The notes below the pieces were generated by a model. It was not told where the DNA came from, ran no database searches, and saw only the letters and a program-made list of their open reading frames with translations. The position numbers were made by a program, and so were the translations under genes. From an uncultured Collinsella sp. (GTDB lineage Bacteria; Actinomycetota; Coriobacteriia; Coriobacteriales; Coriobacteriaceae), in the NCBI GenBank assembly GCA_934630385.1, contig CAKTWE010000012.1, positions 1 to 38,434 on the forward strand: 38,434 nucleotides of DNA. Reading direction: 5' to 3'. This document shows positions 29,562 through 36,898 of the stretch, in pieces (position 1 is the stretch's first letter; each line of letters opens with the position of its first letter).

Positions 29562-31286
29562 CTACGAGCGCAGTGTAATTTTATCGCGCAGCGACTTGAG
29601 GTCTTCGGTGACAGTGCGGTCTTCCTGGATCATCTTCTGGACCTTTTTGTAGCTCGTGCTGACGGTCGAGTGGTTGCGGTTGCCAAATTCGGCGCCCACC
29701 GCCGTGGTCGTCATCTCGCACATCTCGATGGCTAGGTAGATAGCGATATGGCGTGCTTTGGCGATATTGGCGTTGCGACGCGGGCCGATGAGCTCCTCGT
29801 GCGTCACGCCGTACTGCTCTTCGATGACGGACTGAACCGTCTGGACGTTGATCTTTTTGGCCGATGTGTCGAAGTACTGGCTGGCGATGGCGTCGATATC
29901 GTCAAAGGTGAGCTCCCCGCCCTCGCGCTCGCGGTCGCCCGCCTCGCCGGCGCAGCGCTCGCAGAAGCTCTCGAGTTCGCGGATGTTGGTGCCCGAGACC
30001 TCGGCCATGTGTTTAAAGTGCTCGTCGGTCAGGTGCCCGCCGTCGCCCCCATAGGCCGCCAGCAGCGAGTCGTCGCCTGCCTCGGGAGCGGCGACGATGG
30101 TGTTCTCGTAATAGCGCTGCAAGATCTTGTATTTCATCTCGTAGCTGGGCTCTGCGACCAGGCAGAGCATGCCGGCGTTGAAGCGGCTGGTCAGACGCTC
30201 GTCCATGCTCAGGTCCTTGGGGGCGCGGTCTGCCGCGATGACGACCTTCTTGTTGTTGCGGATAAACTCGTCCATGAGCTGGAAAAAGTAGTCCACGCTC
30301 GCGCGCTTGCCGATGATGTTTTGGATGTCATCGATGATGAGCACGTCCACGCCGTGGTATGCCTGCATGATAGGGGCGTTGCTCTTCTTTTGGCGGTCGA
30401 ACTCGGTCATCAGGTCGTCCAGATATGCCTGGGAGTTGGCATACTTGACCTTGATCTCGGGCGACTTCTCGGCGAGCTCGTTTTTGATGGCAAGCAGCAG
30501 GTGCGTCTTGCCCAGGCCCGATTTGCCGTAGATGAACAGTGATGTGCACGTGCCGCGCTCGTCCGCGAGGGCGGCAAACTTGAGTGCCGAGCGATAGGCA
30601 TGGCTGTTCTCGGGGCCGTAGACAAAGTTCTCAAAGGTAAATTTTGAGTTCGCGGCGAGCGGGGCTCCATCCGCATTCTGCTCGGCCGGTACGGTCGGTG
30701 CTGGCATGGGTGAAGCGGGGGTCACAGCTTGCGTGGACTTAGTCGGCGCTCCGCCCTTCATCTGGTTCATCATGCGACGAAAATCATCGGCCGAGAGCGT
30801 GTTCTTGATTGCAATGCCCGAATCCGCGCCCGCCGCTGCGTCGTGAGCGATAGGCATGTGCGTGACGGGTGCGTTCGTTGACGTCGCCGCCGCGGTCGGC
30901 AACGGTGCCATGGTTTCACGGGAAACATCGCCGTGCTGGTGCTCGATTGTCGGCACGTCGCCTGCGGAGGCCGGCACCGCCGGGGAAGCAGCGGGAGCCG
31001 TGGCGGGCGCCGTCGCGGCGGCAGATTCGGCCGTTGCGCCTTGCGGTGCCACGATGTCGAGCGCGATCGGTGCAAAGGCGATTTCTTCCAGATAGGCCTC
31101 AATAGTCGGCTGATGCTTTTTGAGCTGCGCGATGGCAAAGCGCGAGGGGGCCTCGATCGTGAGCGTATCTTCGGTCAGGCTTATGGCGCGCGATTGCCCC
31201 AGCATGTTGATGAGGCGCGCATCTTGGCCATCGCGCTGGCAAAAGGCGATGGCGTCTCCCAAGATGATGCTTGCTTCCTCGTCCAC
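29562..31286 (-). CDS. dnaA: chromosomal replication initiator DnaA
   Basis: DnaA binds boxes at oriC and opens the duplex. Residues 1–75 form domain I. About 85–210 form a long Ala/Pro/Thr-rich domain II. Domain III starts at FTFENFVYGPENSHAY, with Walker A YGKSGLGKTH (254–262) and Walker B VLIIDDIQ (315–322). Domain IV has the DnaA signature EFGNRNHSTVSTSYKKV at the C-terminus. The start is GTG at 31286 after GGGAGAGACA. Its 574 residues are on the long side, from domain II. The ATPase/winged-helix gene ends 15 bp upstream and probably shares the transcript. A degenerate parS lies within domain II. Confidence 0.98.
   Translation of the reverse strand: MDEEASIILGDAIAFCQRDGQDARLINMLGQSRAISLTEDTLTIEAPSRFAIAQLKKHQPTIEAYLEEIAFAPIALDIVAPQGATAESAAATAPATAPAASPAVPASAGDVPTIEHQHGDVSRETMAPLPTAAATSTNAPVTHMPIAHDAAAGADSGIAIKNTLSADDFRRMMNQMKGGAPTKSTQAVTPASPMPAPTVPAEQNADGAPLAANSKFTFENFVYGPENSHAYRSALKFAALADERGTCTSLFIYGKSGLGKTHLLLAIKNELAEKSPEIKVKYANSQAYLDDLMTEFDRQKKSNAPIMQAYHGVDVLIIDDIQNIIGKRASVDYFFQLMDEFIRNNKKVVIAADRAPKDLSMDERLTSRFNAGMLCLVAEPSYEMKYKILQRYYENTIVAAPEAGDDSLLAAYGGDGGHLTDEHFKHMAEVSGTNIRELESFCERCAGEAGDREREGGELTFDDIDAIASQYFDTSAKKINVQTVQSVIEEQYGVTHEELIGPRRNANIAKARHIAIYLAIEMCEMTTTAVGAEFGNRNHSTVSTSYKKVQKMIQEDRTVTEDLKSLRDKITLRS
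30912..30927. promoter_or_regulatory. degenerate parS within dnaA
   Basis: On the minus strand TGTTTCCCGTGAAACC differs from the parS consensus TGTTTCACGTGAAACA at two of 16 positions. It encodes DVSRET of the DnaA linker, a peptide typical of parS sites inside coding regions. ParB binding is uncertain. Confidence 0.45.
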
Positions 31287-31301
31287 TGTCTCTCCCGTTC
31301 C

Positions 31302-32654
31302 TTAACCCTGCGTCTGCACGCGGTCTCTGCCGAGCTCGGTCAGATGGTATTTCTGGCCGTGCTTGATCACCAAACCAACTTGCGCTAGGTCGTTGAGCGT
31401 GCGTGACCACGTGGGGGCAGAGCTCCCAAGGGCCCGTGCCAAGTCGGTGGCTCCGCATGCTTCGTTTTGAGCTAAATAGCCCAGCGCTTTCTTTCCACGT
31501 TCGCTTACGTATGTGTTCGCCGGCGGCTGCGGATATTGTTGAGCCGCATTAGGATACATCATTTGAGCTGCCGGTTGTTGAGAACTCTGCATTGGCGGCA
31601 TCTGCTGTTGAAAACTTTGCGGCCACTGTTGGTAAGGCTGTTGCGGCATCTGCTGGGGCCAAGGGCTGTACTGTGCCTGGGGCATTTGCTGGTATGGCTG
31701 TTGATATCCCTGCGGGTACTGCTGCGGAAACGGGTGGGCATACCCCTGCTGCGGCATATATTGGGCGGGATATCCCTGCGGGTATGGCTGGTAGCCCATT
31801 TGCGGCGCGCTCGGTGTTCCCGCCACTTGCTGTGCGATGCCCGGGTCCAGATCTGCCGCCGGCATGGCCTGCGGCATGCTTTGCGTCATTGCCCCCGACG
31901 GTTCCATGGCCTCCTGCATGGGGAAGGCCATGGGCTGCTGGGCATATGATGCTGACTGTTGCATTTGCGGCGCCGCCATGGGCTGCTGCGTAAAAGTTCC
32001 AGGCAAGGGATATGCCGGCTGCTCCGTCTCGGGGCGTACGGCGGCTCCGCGTCCACCGGCGCGCTCGATCTCCTGCACGCGTTTGGGGTTGAGGCTTACG
32101 GTCACGACGGTGCCGTTGCCCATGTTGTCCTCGATCGATACCGCGCCGCCGGCGTTTTCCAGGTACTCCTGCACCATGGGGAAACCGGCTCCAGTGCCGC
32201 GGATATATCGTTTCATACTGCTATTTGCGCTGGTTACGCCAAAGTCGAAGGCGCGTTCCTTGTCATCGATGCCCGGCCCCTGGTCGGCAAAGCGAATGGT
32301 GTCGCCCCCATCGAGGATGGAGATGATGGGCTCCGCGAAGTGCGCGTGGATGAAGTTTTCCACAATCTCGCGAATCACCATGAGCGAGATATGACCGCCC
32401 TGTTCCTTCATGCACTGATAGACGGTGTTGGTCGTCTCTTCCAGGTAGGTACGGACGTCTTGCGGCTCGATAACGATCACGCGCGGCGTCGACAGCATGT
32501 CGTCGTAGACGGCGATGCGCGCCGCATACATGGCGCTCGGTGCTTTTTTTGCCGCGTCGTCGCTCGCGATCCGCTCTTCGCGCACACCGGTGATGTGCTC
32601 GTTATCGGGCGCCGGGTCTCCCGAATCAACCATGGTGTAGAAGTCGTCTGACAT
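31302..32654 (-). CDS. GHKL ATPase–P/Q/Y-rich–winged-helix protein upstream of dnaA
   Basis: A 450-residue protein with three parts. Residues ~55–190 form a GHKL/HATPase_c domain: the N box is IREIVENFIHAHF (Glu96, Asn100), the G1 box FADQGPGID (124–130), and the G2 box RGTGAGFPMV (152–161). It lacks a histidine phosphoacceptor domain, so it is closer to anti-sigma kinases such as SpoIIAB than to full sensor kinases. Residues ~220–380 are low complexity, rich in Pro, Gln, Tyr and Met, with short repeats such as QGYPAQYMPQQGY. Residues ~384–447 look like a winged helix (GYLAQNEACGATDLARALG, then LAQVGLVIKHG). It lies between the putative oriC and dnaA, 15 bp before dnaA. A role in origin or dnaA control is inferred from position only. 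Confidence 0.85.
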   Translation of the reverse strand: MSDDFYTMVDSGDPAPDNEHITGVREERIASDDAAKKAPSAMYAARIAVYDDMLSTPRVIVIEPQDVRTYLEETTNTVYQCMKEQGGHISLMVIREIVENFIHAHFAEPIISILDGGDTIRFADQGPGIDDKERAFDFGVTSANSSMKRYIRGTGAGFPMVQEYLENAGGAVSIEDNMGNGTVVTVSLNPKRVQEIERAGGRGAAVRPETEQPAYPLPGTFTQQPMAAPQMQQSASYAQQPMAFPMQEAMEPSGAMTQSMPQAMPAADLDPGIAQQVAGTPSAPQMGYQPYPQGYPAQYMPQQGYAHPFPQQYPQGYQQPYQQMPQAQYSPWPQQMPQQPYQQWPQSFQQQMPPMQSSQQPAAQMMYPNAAQQYPQPPANTYVSERGKKALGYLAQNEACGATDLARALGSSAPTWSRTLNDLAQVGLVIKHGQKYHLTELGRDRVQTQG

Positions 32655-32935
32655 GCTGCTCGCAATCGTTCAAAAGGTTTCGAACAAATAGTAGCTCAGC
32701 GCGCAATGTTTCTCATCTTTCGACAACTTTTCAAAACCTGTTGAAAACTTTGGAAAACGGGCGAAAAGTTCTCAACATTGCCAACATGACCTGTTGAAAA
32801 CTCGATGAAATATCGTGAAAAGTGTTTCGTCGGCCCCGAGAGCTCACGGGCTTATGGGGGAACCGTGTACACTCTGCAACCTTTTACCTTTGATTTCTTG
32901 ACATTTGAACATTGATTTCCCTACAATCTTCAAGC
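32655..32935. other. putative origin of replication (oriC)
   Basis: Genes diverge here: dnaA side on minus, rpmH side on plus, as expected at a bidirectional origin. CCTGTTGAAAACT occurs at 32737–32749 and 32790–32802 and matches AGTTTTCAACAGG in the dnaA–dnaN spacer. Variants are TTTTCAAAA at 32728–32736 and AGTTCTCAACA at 32767–32777. An AT-rich segment at about 32,881–32,935 could be the unwinding element. The core TTTTCAACA differs from E. coli TTATCCACA at two positions. Confidence 0.65.
32898..32927 (+). promoter_or_regulatory. rpmH promoter
   Basis: A perfect -35 TTGACA (32898–32903) and a -10 TACAAT (32922–32927) are separated by 18 bp, about 70 bp before the rpmH ATG. It lies at the edge of the AT-rich part of the putative origin. 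Confidence 0.85.
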
Positions 32936-32999
32936 TCACGTGTCTATATCTGCGTCCGCGTCCCCGCGGACACTCGAAATGCAGCAGGAGGAACTTAAG

Positions 33000-33134
33000 A
33001 TGAAGCGTACGTATCAGCCTAATAAGCGTAAGCGTGCCAAGACCCATGGCTTCCGTGCCCGTATGGCCACTAAGGGTGGTCGTGCCGTGCTCGCCCGTCG
33101 TCGCGCCAAGGGCCGCAAGCGTCTCACTGTCTAG
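33000..33134 (+). CDS. rpmH: 50S ribosomal protein bL34
   Basis: bL34 is a short, very basic 23S rRNA-binding protein. The 44 residues begin [21 protein letters not shown] and include [21 protein letters not shown], the complete family pattern. The start is the ATG at 33000, with AGGAGG about 8 nt upstream; a longer frame from 32940 is in the leader. It leads the rpmH–rnpA–yidD–yidC–jag cluster, driven by a strong promoter. Confidence 0.98.
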   Translation: MKRTYQPNKRKRAKTHGFRARMATKGGRAVLARRRAKGRKRLTV

Positions 33135-33154
33135 CAGCGATACACACATCTCGC

Positions 33155-33493
33155 ATGAAGACTATTAAGTCTCGGCAAGATTTCGAGCATGTGTTCAGTC
33201 AGGGGCGTCGTTTCAATCACCCTCTGATTCGAATGACCATATGTGAATCGGTTGGCGAAGGCGACTCCGGAAGGGTCGCCTTCGTTGGTGCTAAGCGACT
33301 CGGTTGTGCCGTCGTGCGCAACCGGTCTAAGCGTGTGATGCGCGAGGCCGCCCGCAGCTGCGGATTTCCCGTTGCGGGTTATGACATCATCTTGTTTGCA
33401 ACTCCCAAGACGAGGGTTTCCTCGCCGCAGGAGATGGACAAGGCGTTGCGTTCGCTTATGAAGCGCGCCGGCGTTGCCGGGGAGGAGCGATGA
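33155..33493 (+). CDS. rnpA: ribonuclease P protein component
   Basis: RnpA binds the RNase P RNA and helps it recognise precursor tRNA 5' leaders. MKTIKSRQDFEHVFSQGRRF is the N-terminal signature, and the RNR helix VRNRSKRVMREA is intact. The 112 residues are normal. It starts 20 bp after rpmH and overlaps yidD by 4 bp. Confidence 0.97.
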   Translation: MKTIKSRQDFEHVFSQGRRFNHPLIRMTICESVGEGDSGRVAFVGAKRLGCAVVRNRSKRVMREAARSCGFPVAGYDIILFATPKTRVSSPQEMDKALRSLMKRAGVAGEER

Positions 33494-33714
33494 GCAATCA
33501 CGTTTTGCGACGTGTTGCCATCGCTCCTATTCGCATATATCAACAGGTTATTTCGCCCTTATTGCCTGACGCCTGCATTTATTATCCAACGTGCTCGCAA
33601 TACGCCATCCAGGCGATTGAGAAGTACGGTGTTTTGAGAGGCTGCTGGCTTGCCGTGAGGCGCATCGCTCGCTGCAATCCCCTGCACGTCGGCGGTTATG
33701 ACCCTGTGCCTTAG
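33490..33714 (+). CDS. yidD: membrane protein insertion efficiency factor YidD
   Basis: YidD is a small membrane-associated protein that assists YidC-dependent insertion. The family pattern is full: PIRIYQQVISPLLPDACIYY, PTCSQYAIQAIEKYG and RCNPLHVGGYDPVP. The 74 residues fit the usual size. The ATG overlaps the end of rnpA (ATGA type), so translation is coupled, and yidC follows 29 bp later. Confidence 0.96.
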   Translation: MSNHVLRRVAIAPIRIYQQVISPLLPDACIYYPTCSQYAIQAIEKYGVLRGCWLAVRRIARCNPLHVGGYDPVP

Positions 33715-33743
33715 CGGGCACTCGCTATCGGAGGAAAACTTAC

Positions 33744-34514
33744 ATGTGGGATTGGATCGTTAACATCCTTTTTGAGCTGCTCAAGCTCATCCAGACCTTT
33801 GCGGTCGACTGGGGCCTGTCCATCATCATCCTGGTGGTCATCATCCGTCTGCTGCTGACGCCGCTTATGCTCAAGTCGACCAAGTCGACGGCTCGCATGC
33901 AGGTGCTGCAGCCTAAGATGCTCGAGATCCAGGAGCGCTATGCCGACGATCCCCAGCGTCAGGCAGAGGAGATGCAGAAGTTCTACAGCGAGAACAAATT
34001 CAACCCCATGGCTGGTTGTTTGCCGCTGTTGATCCAGATGCCTGTCCTGTTCGCCCTGTTTACGCTGCTGCGCAACCTTCCGAACTACTTTAACGACGGC
34101 ACGTTCTCGTTCTTCAACATCCTGCCTGACCTTACCACCACGCCGAGCGCTTCCTTTGCCGATGGCTTTATGGTTGCGCTGCCTGCGCTGGTTTGCCTGA
34201 TTCTGTTTGCCGTTCTCACTTTGATTCCGCAGCTTTATATGTCGCGCAATCAGACTGGCCAGCAGGCCCAGAGCATGCGTATGATGGCCGTTGTCATGAC
34301 CGTCATGATGCTTTGGATGGGTTGGAGCCTGCCCGTCGGCGTTCTGCTGTACTACGACGTGTCTTCTGCCTGGCAGGTTATCCAGCAGATCTTCGTGACG
34401 CAGAAGGTTATCGAGAAGGCCAAGGCCGATGAGGAGGAGCGCCTCAAGAACGCTCCGCTGCAGGTCGAGGTTACCCGTCGAGAGAAGAAGCCGCGCCCGC
34501 ACAAGAAGAAGTAG
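33744..34514 (+). CDS. yidC: membrane protein insertase YidC/Oxa1
   Basis: YidC inserts membrane proteins alone or with SecYEG. The 256-residue protein has the Gram-positive (short, no large periplasmic domain) form. Helices include VDWGLSIIILVVIIRLLLTPL with the conserved Arg inside the membrane, MAGCLPLLIQMPVLFALFTLL, FMVALPALVCLILFAVL and MMLWMGWSLPVGVLLYYDVS. A cytosolic helical segment EIQERYADDPQRQAEEM lies between the first pair. The basic tail KKPRPHKKK may contact the ribosome. The ATG at 33744 follows GGAGGAAAAC. No lipobox is present. Confidence 0.97.
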   Translation: MWDWIVNILFELLKLIQTFAVDWGLSIIILVVIIRLLLTPLMLKSTKSTARMQVLQPKMLEIQERYADDPQRQAEEMQKFYSENKFNPMAGCLPLLIQMPVLFALFTLLRNLPNYFNDGTFSFFNILPDLTTTPSASFADGFMVALPALVCLILFAVLTLIPQLYMSRNQTGQQAQSMRMMAVVMTVMMLWMGWSLPVGVLLYYDVSSAWQVIQQIFVTQKVIEKAKADEEERLKNAPLQVEVTRREKKPRPHKKK

Positions 34515-34560
34515 TCGGGATATCAATCTTATTTAGGTACCTAACTTTTTGGAGTACGTT

Positions 34561-35130
34561 ATGTCTGAAGAGATCATCGAGGATATGCTTGAGGAGGTTG
34601 CCCCGCAGGTCGCGGGCGATTATCCCGAGATTGCACAGCGCTACAAGGCTGGTGAAGAGCTGACCGATGAGGAGCTCGACACCATTGCCGATGTTGCGAT
34701 TTCCATTCTGCGTTCCATCCTTTCGCACTTCGATGCCGCCAACTCTCCTATCGATGAGTATGAAGGCGACGAGGGCGAGTTGATTCTGGATGTAACTGCT
34801 CCTGATCTTGCTGTTCTCATTGGTCGCCATGGACGCACGCTTGATGCCCTTCAGGTCATGTTCTCTCTGCTGGTAAGTCGCAAGCTCGGCTTTAGGTATC
34901 CGGTTGTCGTCGACGTCGAGGGTTATAAGAGTCGCCGTCAGGACAAGGTCGCCGCTATGGCTCAGTCTGCTGCCGAGCGTGCTATCCGTACTCATAAGAG
35001 TGTGTCGCTTCCGCCTATGAATGCCTATGAGCGCCGATTGGTTCATATTGCGCTTCGTGGTAATGATGCAGTCGATACACATTCCGAGGGCTCTGACCCT
35101 GATCGCCATGTGGTAATTGTTGCTCGATAA
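34561..35130 (+). CDS. jag: KH/R3H RNA-binding protein Jag (KhpB-like)
   Basis: Jag/KhpB binds RNA and is linked to cell elongation and division in other Gram-positives. The KH domain has LAVLIGRHGRTLDALQVMFSLL, and the R3H end reads SVSLPPMNAYERRLVHIALRG with SEGSDPDRHVVIV after it. The N-terminal ~60 residues are acidic (EEIIEDMLEEVAPQVAGDYP) and do not show the classical Jag_N domain. The start is the ATG at 34561, six bases after GGAG; an in-frame TTG at 34549 overlaps that ribosome site. It is the last gene of the rpmH cluster and is followed by a strong terminator. The 189 residues are on the short side. Confidence 0.94.
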   Translation: MSEEIIEDMLEEVAPQVAGDYPEIAQRYKAGEELTDEELDTIADVAISILRSILSHFDAANSPIDEYEGDEGELILDVTAPDLAVLIGRHGRTLDALQVMFSLLVSRKLGFRYPVVVDVEGYKSRRQDKVAAMAQSAAERAIRTHKSVSLPPMNAYERRLVHIALRGNDAVDTHSEGSDPDRHVVIVAR

Positions 35131-35149
35131 TCTACTCGAGCTTATGCTA

Positions 35150-35179
35150 AGGGGACGTGGTTTCCACGTCCCTTTTTTT
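35150..35179 (+). terminator. terminator of the rpmH–jag cluster
   Basis: gggacgtgg/ccacgtccc with a 3-nt loop, followed by TTTTTTT. It lies about 20 bp after the jag stop. Confidence 0.92.
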
Positions 35180-35225
35180 GTCAAAAGTTCTCGATACACT
35201 GGTTTTTGTCAGAAAGGAGCTTTCG

Positions 35226-35963
35226 TTGTTAGTACTTACTGATCTGCAGGCTGACGAGATGCTGAGTCATCTAACTTCCTATTGCAAAGAGTATTCCTTG
35301 AGCGTAACTGATACTGAGCTGAGGAAATGTATTCAGCATTTGGATTTGGTTTTGGAAACAAACAAGACAACCAATCTCACCCGCATTCTTAACGTAGAGG
35401 ATGCTGCGGTGCTTCATATTCTCGACTCACTTGTTTTGCTCCCTTATATCAATAAGGCTCCTGAGGGTGCTTTGCTCGATATGGGAACAGGTGCAGGCTT
35501 CCCCGGCATTCCATTAACGATAGCTACGCGCCGTAAAGCCACTTATATTGACTCTGTTGGCAAGAAGGTTGATGCTGTCAATTCTTTTGTTCATGCTCTG
35601 GGATTGAAACATGCTCATGCGGTTCATGATCGTCTTGAAGAATATGCTCAAAGCCATAAGAAGCAGTTCTCTGTCGTAACCGCCCGCGCACTGGCACCTT
35701 TACCCATTCTTGTTGAGTATGCGGCTCCGTACCTCAAGGATGGAGGTCTATTTGTTATCACCAAGGGCAATCCTTCGGATGAGGAGCTTGCTTCCGGCAT
35801 GTCTGCTGCAAAGATCTGTGGTTTTACATTGCTCCAGAACGATGCAATTGATTTGCCGAGCGGTTTAGGCCATAGGGAGTTCATTGTTCTAAAGAAGAGT
35901 CATCCAGCTTCTGTTTCATTGCCTCGTGCAAATGGCATGGCAAAGAAGAATCCGCTTGCCTAG
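35226..35963 (+). CDS. rsmG: 16S rRNA m7G527 methyltransferase
   Basis: RsmG (GidB) uses S-adenosylmethionine to methylate N7 of 16S rRNA G527. The SAM pocket reads LLDMGTGAGFPGIPLTI, with VTARALAPLPILVEYAAPYLKDGG and HREFIVLKK later. I chose TTG at 35226 (LLVLTDLQ), preceded by AAAGGAGC at a good distance, giving 245 residues. The longer frame from 35157 would run through the terminator T-run. Codon use is visibly less GC-rich here than in the left half of the window. The first parS site begins 1 bp after the stop. Confidence 0.96.
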   Translation: MLVLTDLQADEMLSHLTSYCKEYSLSVTDTELRKCIQHLDLVLETNKTTNLTRILNVEDAAVLHILDSLVLLPYINKAPEGALLDMGTGAGFPGIPLTIATRRKATYIDSVGKKVDAVNSFVHALGLKHAHAVHDRLEEYAQSHKKQFSVVTARALAPLPILVEYAAPYLKDGGLFVITKGNPSDEELASGMSAAKICGFTLLQNDAIDLPSGLGHREFIVLKKSHPASVSLPRANGMAKKNPLA

Positions 35964-35964
35964 A

Positions 35965-35980
35965 TGTTTCACGTGAAACA
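35965..35980. promoter_or_regulatory. parS site 1
   Basis: Perfect TGTTTCACGTGAAACA, the ParB-binding palindrome, 1 bp after the rsmG stop. Confidence 0.97.
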
Positions 35981-36003
35981 TAATGGATACTAACAGCTTG
36001 CAG

Positions 36004-36019
36004 TGTTTCACGTGAAACA
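36004..36019. promoter_or_regulatory. parS site 2
   Basis: Perfect TGTTTCACGTGAAACA. Its first base is exactly 39 bp after that of site 1. Confidence 0.97.
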
Positions 36020-36042
36020 TGGCGGTTGATATCGAATCGGAA

Positions 36043-36058
36043 TGTTTCACGTGAAACA
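36043..36058. promoter_or_regulatory. parS site 3
   Basis: Perfect TGTTTCACGTGAAACA, exactly 39 bp after site 2 and about 40 bp before the parA start. Confidence 0.97.
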
Positions 36059-36097
36059 TCCTCCGTTTGACAGCTTTAATACACACCAGGAGGGACC

Positions 36098-36898
36098 GTG
36101 GGATTTCGCGACGTTAAGCGTTCTAAGAGCGCAAAAGACACGCGTATCATTGCAATCATCAATCAAAAAGGCGGCGTCGGTAAGTCAACGACGGCTGTAA
36201 ACCTTGCAGCAGCACTGGGTGAGCAAGGCCGGAAGACGCTGATTGTCGATTTTGATCCGCAGGGAAACAGCACTAGTGGATTCGGAATTGAAAAAGAGGA
36301 CCTCGATCAATGCATCTATGATGCATTGTTGAATGATGTGCCGGCAGAATCGCTTGTTCTTGATACAAATTGCAAAAAGGTATTCGTAATTCCAGCTACA
36401 ATTCAGCTTGCAGGCGCCGAAATTGAGCTCGTAAGCGCAATTGCTCGTGAAACTCGCCTCAAAGATTTGCTTGAGCCCATTCAAGACGAGTTCGATTTTA
36501 TTTTCATTGACTGTCCTCCTTCGCTCGGCCTGCTTACCATCAACGCTTTGACCGCAGCAGACAGCGTTTTGATTCCAATCCAGTGTGAGTATTACGCACT
36601 TGAGGGCGTTACGAAGCTGCTTGAGTCAATGAAGATGGTCAAATCACGTCTGAACAAGGGCTTAGACACCTATGGCGTGCTTATGACCATGTATGACTCG
36701 CGTACTTCTTTGTCGAATCAGGTTGTTGAGGAGGTTCAGTCGTACTTTGGTGATAAGGCTTTTAAGACTCTAATTCCCCGTACAGTAAAAATCTCTGAGG
36801 CTCCGTCTTTTGGAGAGCCGGTAATTACCTATGCACCTCAAAATAAGGGTGCAAAAGCGTATATGAACCTTGCAAAAGAGGTGATCAAGCGTGCCTAG
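36098..36898 (+). CDS. parA: chromosome partitioning ATPase ParA (Soj)
   Basis: ParA forms ATP-bound dimers on DNA and is released by ParB to move origins apart. The deviant Walker A is NQKGGVGKSTTAVNLAAALG; VDFDPQGNSTSGFG and DFIFIDCPPSLGLLTINAL follow. The start is GTG at 36098 after AGGAGG. The 266 residues are usual for chromosomal ParA without a long DNA-binding extension. parB overlaps its end by 8 bp, and three parS sites lie just upstream, possibly also regulating the operon. Confidence 0.97.
   Translation: MGFRDVKRSKSAKDTRIIAIINQKGGVGKSTTAVNLAAALGEQGRKTLIVDFDPQGNSTSGFGIEKEDLDQCIYDALLNDVPAESLVLDTNCKKVFVIPATIQLAGAEIELVSAIARETRLKDLLEPIQDEFDFIFIDCPPSLGLLTINALTAADSVLIPIQCEYYALEGVTKLLESMKMVKSRLNKGLDTYGVLMTMYDSRTSLSNQVVEEVQSYFGDKAFKTLIPRTVKISEAPSFGEPVITYAPQNKGAKAYMNLAKEVIKRA

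Noticed and set aside
31302..32654. Gln/Pro repeats as a CRISPR or minisatellite
   Set aside because: The repeats are short, imperfect and in frame, encoding low-complexity protein; no regular spacers exist.
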